From NCBI GenBank assembly GCA_036398215.1, contig DASWHK010000178.1:1-9906 (forward strand): DNA of 9,906 nucleotides. The letters run 5' to 3'. Source of the stretch: DASWHK01 sp036398215. GTDB lineage: Bacteria > Acidobacteriota > UBA890. Under the pieces are notes generated by a model. It ran no database searches and was not told the DNA's origin. It saw nothing but the letters and a program-made list of their open reading frames with translations. The position numbers and the translations under genes were made by a program. Positions 1 to 7,550 of the stretch are shown here, in pieces (position 1 is the stretch's first letter; each line of letters starts with the position of its first letter).

Positions 1-1267
1 GCGCGTCCTCGAGCGCGTTCACGTAGATCGCGCCTTCCACGAAGGGCTGCAGCGCCCCCCAGCACTCTCGCCCCCAGCGGATCATCCGCTCGGAATCGGC
101 CGGGTCGTCCGTTGCCGGATGCGGTCCACCCATGAAGTGATCGTAGCGATGCGGGAACGCCGTCTCCGTACCTCCGCGGCTGGCGGCACCGTGGAAGCGC
201 ATGAAATAGATGGATGACTGCGGCGTCGGGAGGCTCCGCCCATAGGCCACCAAGACATCGGCCGCGGGCGCCGTCAATTTCTTGATGGTGTGCGCTCGGT
301 GGTAGTAGAGCCGTCCGGGCGGCCAGGCCTCATCAAAGAGCTTCTGCATTTCCACGTACGGGCGGGGCGCGATCAAGTCGGCCAGTGGCGATGACCACGT
401 CCGCAGCGGCTCCAGGAGTCTTTCACCTTGGTCGAGCTGCCCGCAGTGGCACGCGGCGATGGCCACCGCCGGAGTGCCGTCCGGTGCCGCCAGCAGCAGG
501 CCGACCGTGGTCACCTCGTCGGGGCAAGTCGAGGAGAACTCATCGAAGAACCGGATCGCCTCGTTGCTCATCGGATAGAGGACCATGCCCCCGAGCACCG
601 GGCCGACCGGGTGCAGTTGGTATTCAAAGGAAGTGACGACTCCGAAGTTTGCCCCGGCGCCGCGAAGGGCCCAGAATAGGTCTTCGTTCTCGGTGGCACT
701 TGCGGTCACGAGTCGTCCGTCCGCCGTTACGACTTCGACTGAAATCAGGTTGTCGCACGCCAGCCCATGCTTCCCCATGAGCCAGCCATAGCCGCCGCCC
801 AAGGTCAGGCCTGCGATGCCCGTATCCGTGTTGACGCCGAGCGTAGTGGCCAACCCGAACTCCTGTGTCGCTCTGTCGAACTCGCCCAGCCTCACGCCGG
901 CTTCGGCCCGCGCGGTCCGCCGCACGGGATCGACGCTGATCTCTCTCATCGGCGACAAGTCGATCATCAAGCCGCCGTCGCAGACTGACTTGCCCGCGTA
1001 GTTGTGCCCGCCTCCTCGGACCGAAACCAGCAGCTCGTTTTCACGAGCGAAGTCAACGCAGGCGATGACATCGTCCGCGCCGGTGCATCGGGCGATCAGG
1101 GCCGGGCGCTTGTCGACCATTCCGTTCCAGACCTTGCGGGCCGGGTCGTAGCCCGCATCGCTGGGATAGAGAAGCTGGCCGTGCATCCGCCCCGCGAACC
1201 GGTCCACCCGACTTCTCGCGACGCTCGTGTCTGCTCCGTTGATCGTAGCCATCCTCAGATCCGACAC
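1..1267 (-). CDS. FAD-linked oxidoreductase, berberine-bridge type (3' end outside window)
   Basis: Flavoprotein oxidase or dehydrogenase of the PCMH/BBE family, which oxidises sugars, alcohols or secondary metabolites; the substrate cannot be read from the sequence. The visible 422 codons hold an FAD-binding PCMH domain (about residues 45-220) with RGGGH at 84-88. H88 matches the histidine that carries covalent 8-alpha FAD in this family. A glycine-rich segment GLTLGGGYGW follows at about 148-157. The second flavin-linking cysteine of bicovalent members appears to be replaced (the local sequence reads NTDTGIAG), so a single covalent bond is inferred. Near the edge, YVNALED matches the start of the C-terminal BBE motif, so perhaps 30-45 residues are missing. 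There is no signal peptide, so it is probably cytoplasmic. I chose the GTG start at 1267 because a strong ribosome site lies 6 bases upstream; the in-frame ATG at 1252 is the alternative. It lies 133 bases downstream of the kinase gene on the same strand. Family sure, substrate unknown. Confidence 0.93.
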   Translation of the reverse strand, partial: MSDLRMATINGADTSVARSRVDRFAGRMHGQLLYPSDAGYDPARKVWNGMVDKRPALIARCTGADDVIACVDFARENELLVSVRGGGHNYAGKSVCDGGLMIDLSPMREISVDPVRRTARAEAGVRLGEFDRATQEFGLATTLGVNTDTGIAGLTLGGGYGWLMGKHGLACDNLISVEVVTADGRLVTASATENEDLFWALRGAGANFGVVTSFEYQLHPVGPVLGGMVLYPMSNEAIRFFDEFSSTCPDEVTTVGLLLAAPDGTPAVAIAACHCGQLDQGERLLEPLRTWSSPLADLIAPRPYVEMQKLFDEAWPPGRLYYHRAHTIKKLTAPAADVLVAYGRSLPTPQSSIYFMRFHGAASRGGTETAFPHRYDHFMGGPHPATDDPADSERMIRWGRECWGALQPFVEGAIYVNALEDA

Positions 1268-1400
1268 CCGCTACCTCCTTTCTTTCATGTGAGCCAGCCT
1301 GCTCGATCGAGGTTTGAGGCGGCCACCTTCGACGTCACTCGTTCGTAAAGGTCTCCTACCGGGGCCTCCCGACGGGAAACCGGCCGGCCGAATCGATGGG
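1268..1400. other. Short gap between kinase and oxidoreductase genes
   Basis: This is a spacer of 133 bases between two minus-strand genes. It holds the ribosome site described at 1273-1280 and a 10-bp perfect palindrome CTCGATCGAG at 1302-1311. I see no hairpin followed by a T-run that would act as an intrinsic terminator, so read-through from the kinase gene is possible. I could not recognise a convincing separate promoter. Confidence 0.5.
1273..1280 (-). promoter_or_regulatory. Strong Shine-Dalgarno that decides the oxidoreductase start
   Basis: The minus strand reads AAGGAGGT here, a near-perfect match to the 16S anti-Shine-Dalgarno sequence. From the end of AGGAGG to the GTG at 1267 there are 6 bases, which is ideal. 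The in-frame ATG at 1252 is about 20 bases away, which is too far for this site. This argues for GTG initiation and five extra N-terminal residues ahead of that ATG. Confidence 0.75.
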
Positions 1401-4400
1401 CTACCGGGACCCTCCGGGCGGAGCCAGCCGGGCGAGCTCCTGGAACCAATTGACCACTACTTCGAGCGTCGCCGGCGGCGCCTCGGCGCCCTCCTCGTCG
1501 CCCTCGACCCGGATGAACAGGGCGCGCTGGCCGTCGCGCGCCATCTCGTAGGTGCCGGCGTTCTGCGAGGCGGCGATGAAGGCGTTGGGGATCGCCACGC
1601 TGGGTGGGCTGAACGCGATGGGCTCTCGCGCCAACACGTCGACAACCATCAGGTCGTCATTGGTGTCGGACCGATAGAAGAGCCGATCGCCGTCCTTCGA
1701 CCACGCCGGCTCGATGCCGCCGCCGCGCGAAACCTGGGTCACGCCGCCCCGGTTGGGGAACGACTGCACGTAGATCTCACGGACGCTGGTGGTCTCGGCG
1801 ACGTACGCCACCCAGCGTCCGTCGGGCGAAAAGACGCCGGTCTGCTCGCGCTCTGGCGAAGCGAAGAGCATGCGCGGCGGGCCGCCCTCGGTCAGCGACA
1901 GCAGCGCGATGTCGTACTCGCCGGTGCTCAGCACGTCGTTGTTCGCATACAGGAGCCACTCGCCGTCGGGCGAGATCGAGCGGACGAGCTGGTTGCCCGG
2001 CACCACCAGAACGTCTTCGGGGGGGCTGCTGAGATCGGCGGCGCGCCGGTAGATGTCGGTGCCGGTGCCGACCGCCGCATCCCCGCCGGCGGCGGCATCC
2101 CCGGGTTGGGCGTTGCCGGCCGCGGCGTCAGCCGCTTGCGCGGCGGCGGCATCCCCGGATTGGGCGCCGCCGGCCGCGGTGTCAGCGGCTTGTGCGCCGC
2201 CGGACGCGCCCGCGGCGGGGAGCCCATCGCGTGCGCCGTCCCCGACCTTTTCGGCGGAGTAGTAGATCCACCGTCCATCGGGCGTCCAGGCGAACGACCT
2301 CGCGCCGCCGGCCGGCGTCAGCAACGACGAGATGCCCCGGTCGATATCCATGACCCAGATGTTGCGGTTCCCCTCGTCGTCGTCGAGACGGTAGGCGATG
2401 CGGGTCTCATCGGGCGACAGGCGCGGCGTCCAGATGTTGCCGGCGCGTGGCGTCGGGGGCAGCGGCGTAATCGCCCCGGAAAAATCCAGCCAGGCCATGA
2501 TGGGCCTGACGCTGCTGGTGCCGCCCTTCAAGTAGAGCAACGTGCCGTCGTCCGCGAAGGCCACGTGGCTGACCACGCCTTGCAGCATCTGGACGCCGTT
2601 GATCACCGGCGCCGGCTGTCCGGTGATCTGCCGCCGGCCGGCGTCGAACGGCACCACCCAGAGCGAGCCGTCGAGCGAGTAGGCGATATGGCCGGTCGGC
2701 AGGTAGGTGGGCTGCAGGCCCGGCTCGAGCAGCTTCACGTGCTCGCCCGTCTCGAGGTCGAGGAGCCCAATGGCGGCGTTGGAGCTGCCGGAAAAGATGG
2801 TGAACAGCAGGGCGCGGCCGTCGGGCAGCAGCTGCGGCGAGAGGTGTGCGACCTCGGACTGCGCGGCGTCCGGTGTCGAAAGCGCCTCGGCAACGCCCCC
2901 GGCCGCCTGCACCTTGGCGATCCGGCCGGCTCCGTCGTTGAAGAAGATCGTGTCGTCGCGCCCCCAGGCGGCGCCCAGGTAGTTGCCCCCGGATAGTCGG
3001 GTCAGCGCCATCGGCTGGCCGCCGGCGGTCGAGACCTTCTTGAGCTCGCGCTCCTGGAAGAAGCCGATCCAGTCGCCGTCCGGCGAGAAGAACGGCTGAT
3101 CGGCGCCCTGGGTGCCGGCGACCTCACGGGCTTCGAGCTGGTCGAAGCTGCGCAGGTACAGGCGCGCGCCCTCCAGCCCGGCGCCGACGTAGGCGAGCTG
3201 GCGGCCATCCGGGGAGACGGCGAACGGATGGAAGCCGCCGAACTCGACGCCCTCGGGAAGGCCGATGACGAAACGCTTGGTGTTGAGATCGGGAGGCTCG
3301 GCGCGGGTGGCGAGCCAGGTGATGCCGCTGGCGGCCGCGATCAGCGCAGCGACGATCGGCAGGGCGAGCAGCAACGGCAAGCCGCCGCGAAAGCGGCCCG
3401 CCGTGGCGGCGGCCTCCGCGACCAGCGGACCATCGACGCCGACCCCCGCCATACTCGCCCCCACCGGAATGGCGCGGCCGGCCTCCACCTCGATCGCCAG
3501 CGCCCGCAGGTCGACGAGCAGGTCCTGGGCGCCCTGGTAGCGCAGGTTGCGATCCTTGGCGAGGCATTTCTTGAGGATGCGCTGCAGCTCCGCCGGCAGC
3601 CGCGCGTCGATTTCGGCGAGCGACACCGGCTCGCTGCGGGCGATCGCGTGCAGCGTGTCGAGGACCGTCTCGCCGTCGAAGGCGCGCCGCCCCGAGGCCA
3701 TCTCGTAGAGCACGCAGCCGAAAGAGAAGACGTCGGCGCGCTGATCGATCTGCTGGCCTGCGACCTGCTCGGGCGACATGTATCCGGCGGTCCCCATCAC
3801 CTGACCGGCGAGCGTCCCGAGGACGGTCGGCGACGCGGACAGCTCGGGGTCGGCCGAGCCGCCGACCACCGACAGCTCGGTGAGCTTGGCGAGGCCGAAA
3901 TCGAGGATCTTGGCGTGCCCTTGCCCGGTGATGAAGACGTTCGCCGGCTTGAGGTCGCGGTGCAGAATGCCAGCGGCGTGCGCCGCGGTGAGCCCCTCGC
4001 AGATCTCCACCGCGAAGTGCAGCGCCTTCTTGAGCGGCAAGCGGCCCCGATCGAGGAGCTCGCGGAGCGGCTCGCCCTCGAGGTACTCCTGCACCATGAA
4101 GTGGACGAGCTGCCCGTCGCCCGGGGCCGCGGGCGCTGCCAGGAGCTGTTCGTCGCCGTGATCGACCGAGTCGTTCGGGGCGCCAACCAGCGGCTCGTGG
4201 CCGATGTCGTGAACGACCGCGATGTGGGGGTGGTTGAGGGCGGCGGCCGCCCGCGCCTCCTGCTCGAAACGGGCCAGCCGTTCGGGCATGCCGGCGAACT
4301 GGGCCGGCAGCACCTTGATGGCCACCTTGCGACCGAGGCGAGTGTCCTCGCCGAGGTATACCTCGCCCATGCCGCCGGCGCCCAGGGACTCGAGGATCCG

Positions 4401-4427
4401 GTACGGCCCCAGCGACGTTCCGATCAT
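1401..4427 (-). CDS. Membrane Ser/Thr protein kinase with TolB/PD40 beta-propeller sensor domain
   Basis: Receptor-like eukaryotic-type kinase (Hanks/PknB type), 1008 residues. The cytoplasmic kinase domain spans about residues 9-310. It has the glycine loop LGAGGMGEV (15-23), ATP-binding K38, probable helix-C E57, catalytic loop HRDLKPAN (156-163, D158 and N163), DFG at 176-178 and GTAGYMSPEQ (212-221), so all catalytic residues are present. One membrane helix lies at about 350-373. A probably extracytoplasmic propeller then runs to the C-terminus with repeated PD40 signatures such as SPDGRQLAYV (from 405), SPDGDWIGFF, TPDGRWIYYS, SPDGEWLLYA and SPDGRWVAYV. The ending VVVNWFQELARL is typical of this acidobacterial kinase-TolB family. 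Two oddities stand out. The N-lobe carries roughly 28 extra residues (about 78-106), and the propeller carries an Ala/Gly/Asp tandem repeat at 744-779. Target proteins and ligand cannot be told. The ATG at 4427 directly precedes the expected kinase N-terminus, but I see no strong Shine-Dalgarno. Confidence 0.95.
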   Translation of the reverse strand: MIGTSLGPYRILESLGAGGMGEVYLGEDTRLGRKVAIKVLPAQFAGMPERLARFEQEARAAAALNHPHIAVVHDIGHEPLVGAPNDSVDHGDEQLLAAPAAPGDGQLVHFMVQEYLEGEPLRELLDRGRLPLKKALHFAVEICEGLTAAHAAGILHRDLKPANVFITGQGHAKILDFGLAKLTELSVVGGSADPELSASPTVLGTLAGQVMGTAGYMSPEQVAGQQIDQRADVFSFGCVLYEMASGRRAFDGETVLDTLHAIARSEPVSLAEIDARLPAELQRILKKCLAKDRNLRYQGAQDLLVDLRALAIEVEAGRAIPVGASMAGVGVDGPLVAEAAATAGRFRGGLPLLLALPIVAALIAAASGITWLATRAEPPDLNTKRFVIGLPEGVEFGGFHPFAVSPDGRQLAYVGAGLEGARLYLRSFDQLEAREVAGTQGADQPFFSPDGDWIGFFQERELKKVSTAGGQPMALTRLSGGNYLGAAWGRDDTIFFNDGAGRIAKVQAAGGVAEALSTPDAAQSEVAHLSPQLLPDGRALLFTIFSGSSNAAIGLLDLETGEHVKLLEPGLQPTYLPTGHIAYSLDGSLWVVPFDAGRRQITGQPAPVINGVQMLQGVVSHVAFADDGTLLYLKGGTSSVRPIMAWLDFSGAITPLPPTPRAGNIWTPRLSPDETRIAYRLDDDEGNRNIWVMDIDRGISSLLTPAGGARSFAWTPDGRWIYYSAEKVGDGARDGLPAAGASGGAQAADTAAGGAQSGDAAAAQAADAAAGNAQPGDAAAGGDAAVGTGTDIYRRAADLSSPPEDVLVVPGNQLVRSISPDGEWLLYANNDVLSTGEYDIALLSLTEGGPPRMLFASPEREQTGVFSPDGRWVAYVAETTSVREIYVQSFPNRGGVTQVSRGGGIEPAWSKDGDRLFYRSDTNDDLMVVDVLAREPIAFSPPSVAIPNAFIAASQNAGTYEMARDGQRALFIRVEGDEEGAEAPPATLEVVVNWFQELARLAPPGGSR
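2091..2198 (-). repeat. In-frame 54-bp tandem repeat, two full units, inside the kinase gene
   Basis: Units 2091-2144 and 2145-2198 are 54 bases each and identical at 47 of 54 positions by hand alignment. A degenerate partial third copy follows at about 2073-2090. Each unit encodes 18 residues, which read GAQAADTAAGGAQSGDAA and AAQAADAAAGNAQPGDAA. Because the period is a multiple of three the frame stays open. The repeat sits in a loop between propeller strands, after the WIYYSAE strand and before DIYRRA, so it is probably a flexible surface linker. The repeat is directly visible; its role is unknown. Confidence 0.88.
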
Positions 4428-4870
4428 GGCAGCGACTCGCGGTGGAGACCTGGGTTGGATTTCGGGGAGAGTCGCGGCGAAACGCCCGCTCGTCTCACGA
4501 CATGTGCGACCGGGCCGTGTGGCGCGCCACCGACCGGCGCGGCACCCGCAAGCCCGGGGAACTGTAGCAGGATCCGGTTCCCGAGAGGCGGGTCAAGCGG
4601 CCCGCAGGCGAGGGCGGCGGCAGAGTCCGGAGCGCTTCCGGTTCAACATCCCTATTGTGCCGTCCGCGGGCGGCCGCTTTCATCCGGAAACTGAGCTCTT
4701 GGCAGAGTGGGCCATCTCGACAGATCGGTGGACGCCAGCCTTGCGGTGTACGAAGCTCAGGCGACCGGCGCATGCGCAAACGAATTTCTCAGGCGACAAA
4801 CTGACCTCCAAGCAACCCGCTTCCCCGAGCCCCAGGCCACCCGAGCCCCCGAACCCCGGTGATGTACGCC
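4428..4870. other. Divergent intergenic region between kinase and peptidase operon
   Basis: About 440 bases separate the divergently read kinase gene (leftward) and M14 peptidase gene (rightward), so promoters for both should lie here. Open frames crossing it are extensions of antisense shadows and none resembles a protein. Visible elements are an exact 10-bp direct repeat at 4756-4765 and 4788-4797, a GCGCATGCGC palindrome at 4768-4777 between the two copies, and a TTGGCA hexamer near 4700 with no good -10 partner. I cannot assign a promoter with confidence. Confidence 0.5.
4756..4797. repeat. Paired 10-bp direct repeat upstream of the peptidase gene, possible operator
   Basis: CTCAGGCGAC occurs exactly at 4756-4765 and again at 4788-4797. 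The copies are 32 bp apart start to start, close to three helical turns, which would place both on the same DNA face. A 10-bp palindrome lies between them. The second copy ends about 73 bases before the chosen start of the M14 gene. The repeat is seen directly; binding by a regulator is inference, and 10-bp matches can arise by chance in GC-rich DNA. Confidence 0.35.
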
Positions 4871-7498
4871 ATGTCGAAAGCCCTCGTTTCCCTCGCCGTC
4901 CTCCTGCTGGTCCCGATTGCCGCCCCGGCAAGTGCCCAGGAGCTGGTCCCCGGCACCCGCTACGATCCCGCCATCCCGACGCTCACCGAGGTCGTCGGCC
5001 ACGACTTCGGCGAGGAGATCACGCCGCCCGAGGAGGTCATTCGCTACCTGGAGGCGCTGGCCGCGGCGGCGCCGGAGCGAACCCTTCTGTTCCAGTACGC
5101 GGAGAGCTGGGAGGGCCGCCCGCTGGTCATGCTGGTGGTCGGCTCGGCCGAGCGGATGGCGCGGCTCGACGCGGTCAAGGACGACCTGGCGCGGCTCGCC
5201 GACCCCCGCGGCCTCGGCGACGACGAGGCCGAGGCGCTGCTCGCCCGGCTGCCGGTGGTCACCGCGCTGATGCACGGCGTGCACGGCAACGAGATCAGCT
5301 CCAGCGGCGCCGCCATGGCCGAGGCCTACCACCTGCTGGCGGCGCAGGGGAGCCCGGCGGTCGACCTGATCCTGGCTGAGTCGCTGGTGATCATCGACCC
5401 GATCGAGAACCCCGACGGCCGCGCCCGCTTCGTCTTCCAGAACGCGATGGGCCGGGGGCGCTGGCCGAGCCCGAAAGGCTACTCCGCCGAGCACAACGAG
5501 CCCTGGCCCGGCGGTCGCGTGAACCACTACCTGTTCGACCTCAACCGCGACCTGTTCATCCAGAGCCAGCCGGAGACGCGCGGCAAGACCGCGGTGTTCC
5601 TCGAGTACTGGCCGCACATCGTCGCCGACCTGCACGAGATGGGAGGGAACTCTACCTACTTCTTCCCGCCCACGGCGCCGCCCTCCAACCCCTGGTACGG
5701 CGAGCGTCAGATCGCGCTGATGGACGTGTTCGGGCGCGCCAACGCGACGGCGTTCGACGGGCGCGGCTTCGCCTACTTCAACCGCGACGTCTACGACCTC
5801 TTCTACCCCGGCTACGTCGACATGTGGCCGATGAGCCACGGCGCCCTGGGGATGACCTACGAGCAGGCGTCGGCGCGCGGCCTCGTCCTCGAGCGCTCCG
5901 ACGGCGACATGCTGACCTATGGCCAGGGCGTGCTGCAGCACTTCACCGCGGCGATCACAACCGCCGAGACCGCGGCGCGCAACCGCGAGAGGATCCTGCG
6001 CGACTACCTCGCCTTCCGGCGCGAGGGCATCGAGCTGGGCGGCGAGGGCGCCGCGGAGCTGGTGCTCCACTCCGCCCACGATCCCGGCCTGGCCGCACGC
6101 CTCGCCCGCATGCTGGCGCGCAACGGCATCGAGGTGCGGGAGGCCGACGGGCCGGTGACGATCGACGGCCGCACCCTGCCGGCGGCCGGCACCTTCATCG
6201 TGCCGATGGCGCAGCCGGCGCATCGCTTCGCCCACAACCTGCTCGATGCTCACGTGCCGATGCCCGAGGACTTCGTGCAACGGCAACTGGAGCTGCGCGC
6301 CGCCCGCGAGTCCGACGAGATCTACGACCTGACGGCCTGGAGCCAGACGCTGCTATGGGACGTCGAGCTGCTGGAAGCGGGGGCCGCTACGGGCGCCGCC
6401 GGCGAGCTGGTCGCCGCCGAGCCCGCCCCGAGCGGCGGCGATCCGACCCTGCCGCCCGCCCGAGTCGGCTACCTGCTCCCGTGGAGCACCGGCGCCGCGG
6501 CGACGGTGGTCGAGGCGCTCCGCGACGGCATCCGGGTCCGCTCGGGCGGCGCCGAGTTCACCCTCGGCGGCCGCGAGTACGGCGTCGGCACGGCGATCAT
6601 CCGCACCGCCGAGAACGGCCCCGACCTCCGCGAGCGCCTCGCCGCCATCGCCGCGAGGCACGGCGCCGAGGTCGTGCCGATCGACGACTCCTACGTTCAG
6701 GAGGGAATGTCGCTGGGCAGCAACGAGGTCTCGGCGCTCCGTGAGCCGCGGGTGATCCTCGTCTACGACTCTCCCGGCAGCACGAACTCGGTCGGCTGGG
6801 CCCGCTACGTGCTCGAGCGCCGCTACGGCCAGCGGGTCACCGCCGTGCGCGCCGACAGCCTCGGGCAGGTCGAGCTCGGCGACTTCGACGTCATCGTCTT
6901 TCCGAGCGGCAACTACAGCAGCGCCGTCGCCGAGGGACTGCTCGACCGCATCCGCCAGTGGATGCGCGAGGGCGGCACCGTGGTGACGCTGGCCGAGTCG
7001 ACGCGCTGGGCGGCGCGGGCCGGCCTGCTGGCGACCGCATCGGAGCGCCGCGGCGGCCGCGCCGAGGGCGACGATCCGCCGGACCCCGACACCCCCGAGC
7101 AACCGATCGACTACCTGGACGCGATCGTCCCGGCCGACGAGGGCCCGGAGTCGGTCCCCGGCGCCATCCTACGGGTCGTGCTCGACACCGACCACTGGCT
7201 CGCCGCCGGCACCGACGGCGAGATCGGCGCCCTGGTCGAGGGCTCACGGGTGTTCCGGCCGGTGACGCTGGACGACGGCACCAACGTCGGCCGCTACGGC
7301 GAGCTCGACGGCCTGGTGCTCAGCGGCATCGTCTGGGAAGAGGCGCAACCGCAGCTCGCCAGCAAGGCTTTCCTGATCCACCAGTCGCTGGGCCGCGGCC
7401 AGATCGTCGCCTTCGCCGAGGACCCCAACTACCGCGCCTACACCGAGGCCACCCAGCTGCTGTTCATGAACGCAGTCTTGCTCGGACCGGGGCGGTGA
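4871..7498 (+). CDS. Secreted M14 zinc carboxypeptidase-like protein with C-terminal GATase/flavodoxin-like domain
   Basis: Predicted exported metallopeptidase of family M14, 875 residues. Residues 1-22 form a signal peptide (K3, hydrophobic core, cleavage after ASA). The peptidase domain follows. Its first zinc motif is HGNE at 138-141 (H138 and E141 as ligands). It also has NPDGR (180-184), an NRD motif at N225-R226 matching substrate-binding residues, a likely third zinc ligand H255 in DLHEMGG, and a probable catalytic E331 in MTYEQA. All key residues appear present, so activity is expected. From about residue 532 a second alpha/beta region begins (VGYLLPW, later VILVYDSPGS and FDVIVFPSGNYS); it resembles the class-I glutamine amidotransferase-like domain found at the C-terminus of long M14 proteins. 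The actual substrate, peptide or cell wall, is not known. The ATG at 4871 is preferred because GGTGAT lies 7 bases upstream and the signal peptide begins cleanly; in-frame GTG 4859 and ATG 4862 are alternatives. It is followed after 52 bases by the M19-like gene. Confidence 0.92.
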   Translation: MSKALVSLAVLLLVPIAAPASAQELVPGTRYDPAIPTLTEVVGHDFGEEITPPEEVIRYLEALAAAAPERTLLFQYAESWEGRPLVMLVVGSAERMARLDAVKDDLARLADPRGLGDDEAEALLARLPVVTALMHGVHGNEISSSGAAMAEAYHLLAAQGSPAVDLILAESLVIIDPIENPDGRARFVFQNAMGRGRWPSPKGYSAEHNEPWPGGRVNHYLFDLNRDLFIQSQPETRGKTAVFLEYWPHIVADLHEMGGNSTYFFPPTAPPSNPWYGERQIALMDVFGRANATAFDGRGFAYFNRDVYDLFYPGYVDMWPMSHGALGMTYEQASARGLVLERSDGDMLTYGQGVLQHFTAAITTAETAARNRERILRDYLAFRREGIELGGEGAAELVLHSAHDPGLAARLARMLARNGIEVREADGPVTIDGRTLPAAGTFIVPMAQPAHRFAHNLLDAHVPMPEDFVQRQLELRAARESDEIYDLTAWSQTLLWDVELLEAGAATGAAGELVAAEPAPSGGDPTLPPARVGYLLPWSTGAAATVVEALRDGIRVRSGGAEFTLGGREYGVGTAIIRTAENGPDLRERLAAIAARHGAEVVPIDDSYVQEGMSLGSNEVSALREPRVILVYDSPGSTNSVGWARYVLERRYGQRVTAVRADSLGQVELGDFDVIVFPSGNYSSAVAEGLLDRIRQWMREGGTVVTLAESTRWAARAGLLATASERRGGRAEGDDPPDPDTPEQPIDYLDAIVPADEGPESVPGAILRVVLDTDHWLAAGTDGEIGALVEGSRVFRPVTLDDGTNVGRYGELDGLVLSGIVWEEAQPQLASKAFLIHQSLGRGQIVAFAEDPNYRAYTEATQLLFMNAVLLGPGR

Positions 7499-7550
7499 CG
7501 AGCACCCTCAGCCCTGAGCCGCGGCGGACCGCGATGAGGAGAAGACGGAC

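Noticed and set aside
1302..1311. CTCGATCGAG palindrome as an operator
   Set aside because: It is a single 10-bp palindrome that is likely by chance at this base composition, and no promoter could be placed around it.
385..1348. Several short plus-strand frames at the left edge
   Set aside because: They lie opposite the FAD oxidoreductase, whose minus-strand reading shows continuous family motifs.
1314..2996. Plus-strand open frame of 560 codons opposite the kinase gene
   Set aside because: It is antisense to a clear kinase/propeller gene. Its translation is rich in Arg, Gly and Val with no domain pattern, as expected from codon bias in GC-rich DNA.
3228..4694. Plus-strand open frame of 488 codons opposite the kinase domain
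   Set aside because: It is a shadow of the kinase domain; the real motifs (HRDLKPAN, DFG) read on the minus strand.
4757..6286. Minus-strand open frame of 509 codons opposite the M14 gene
   Set aside because: It has no recognisable domain and lies wholly opposite a gene with intact signal peptide and zinc motifs.
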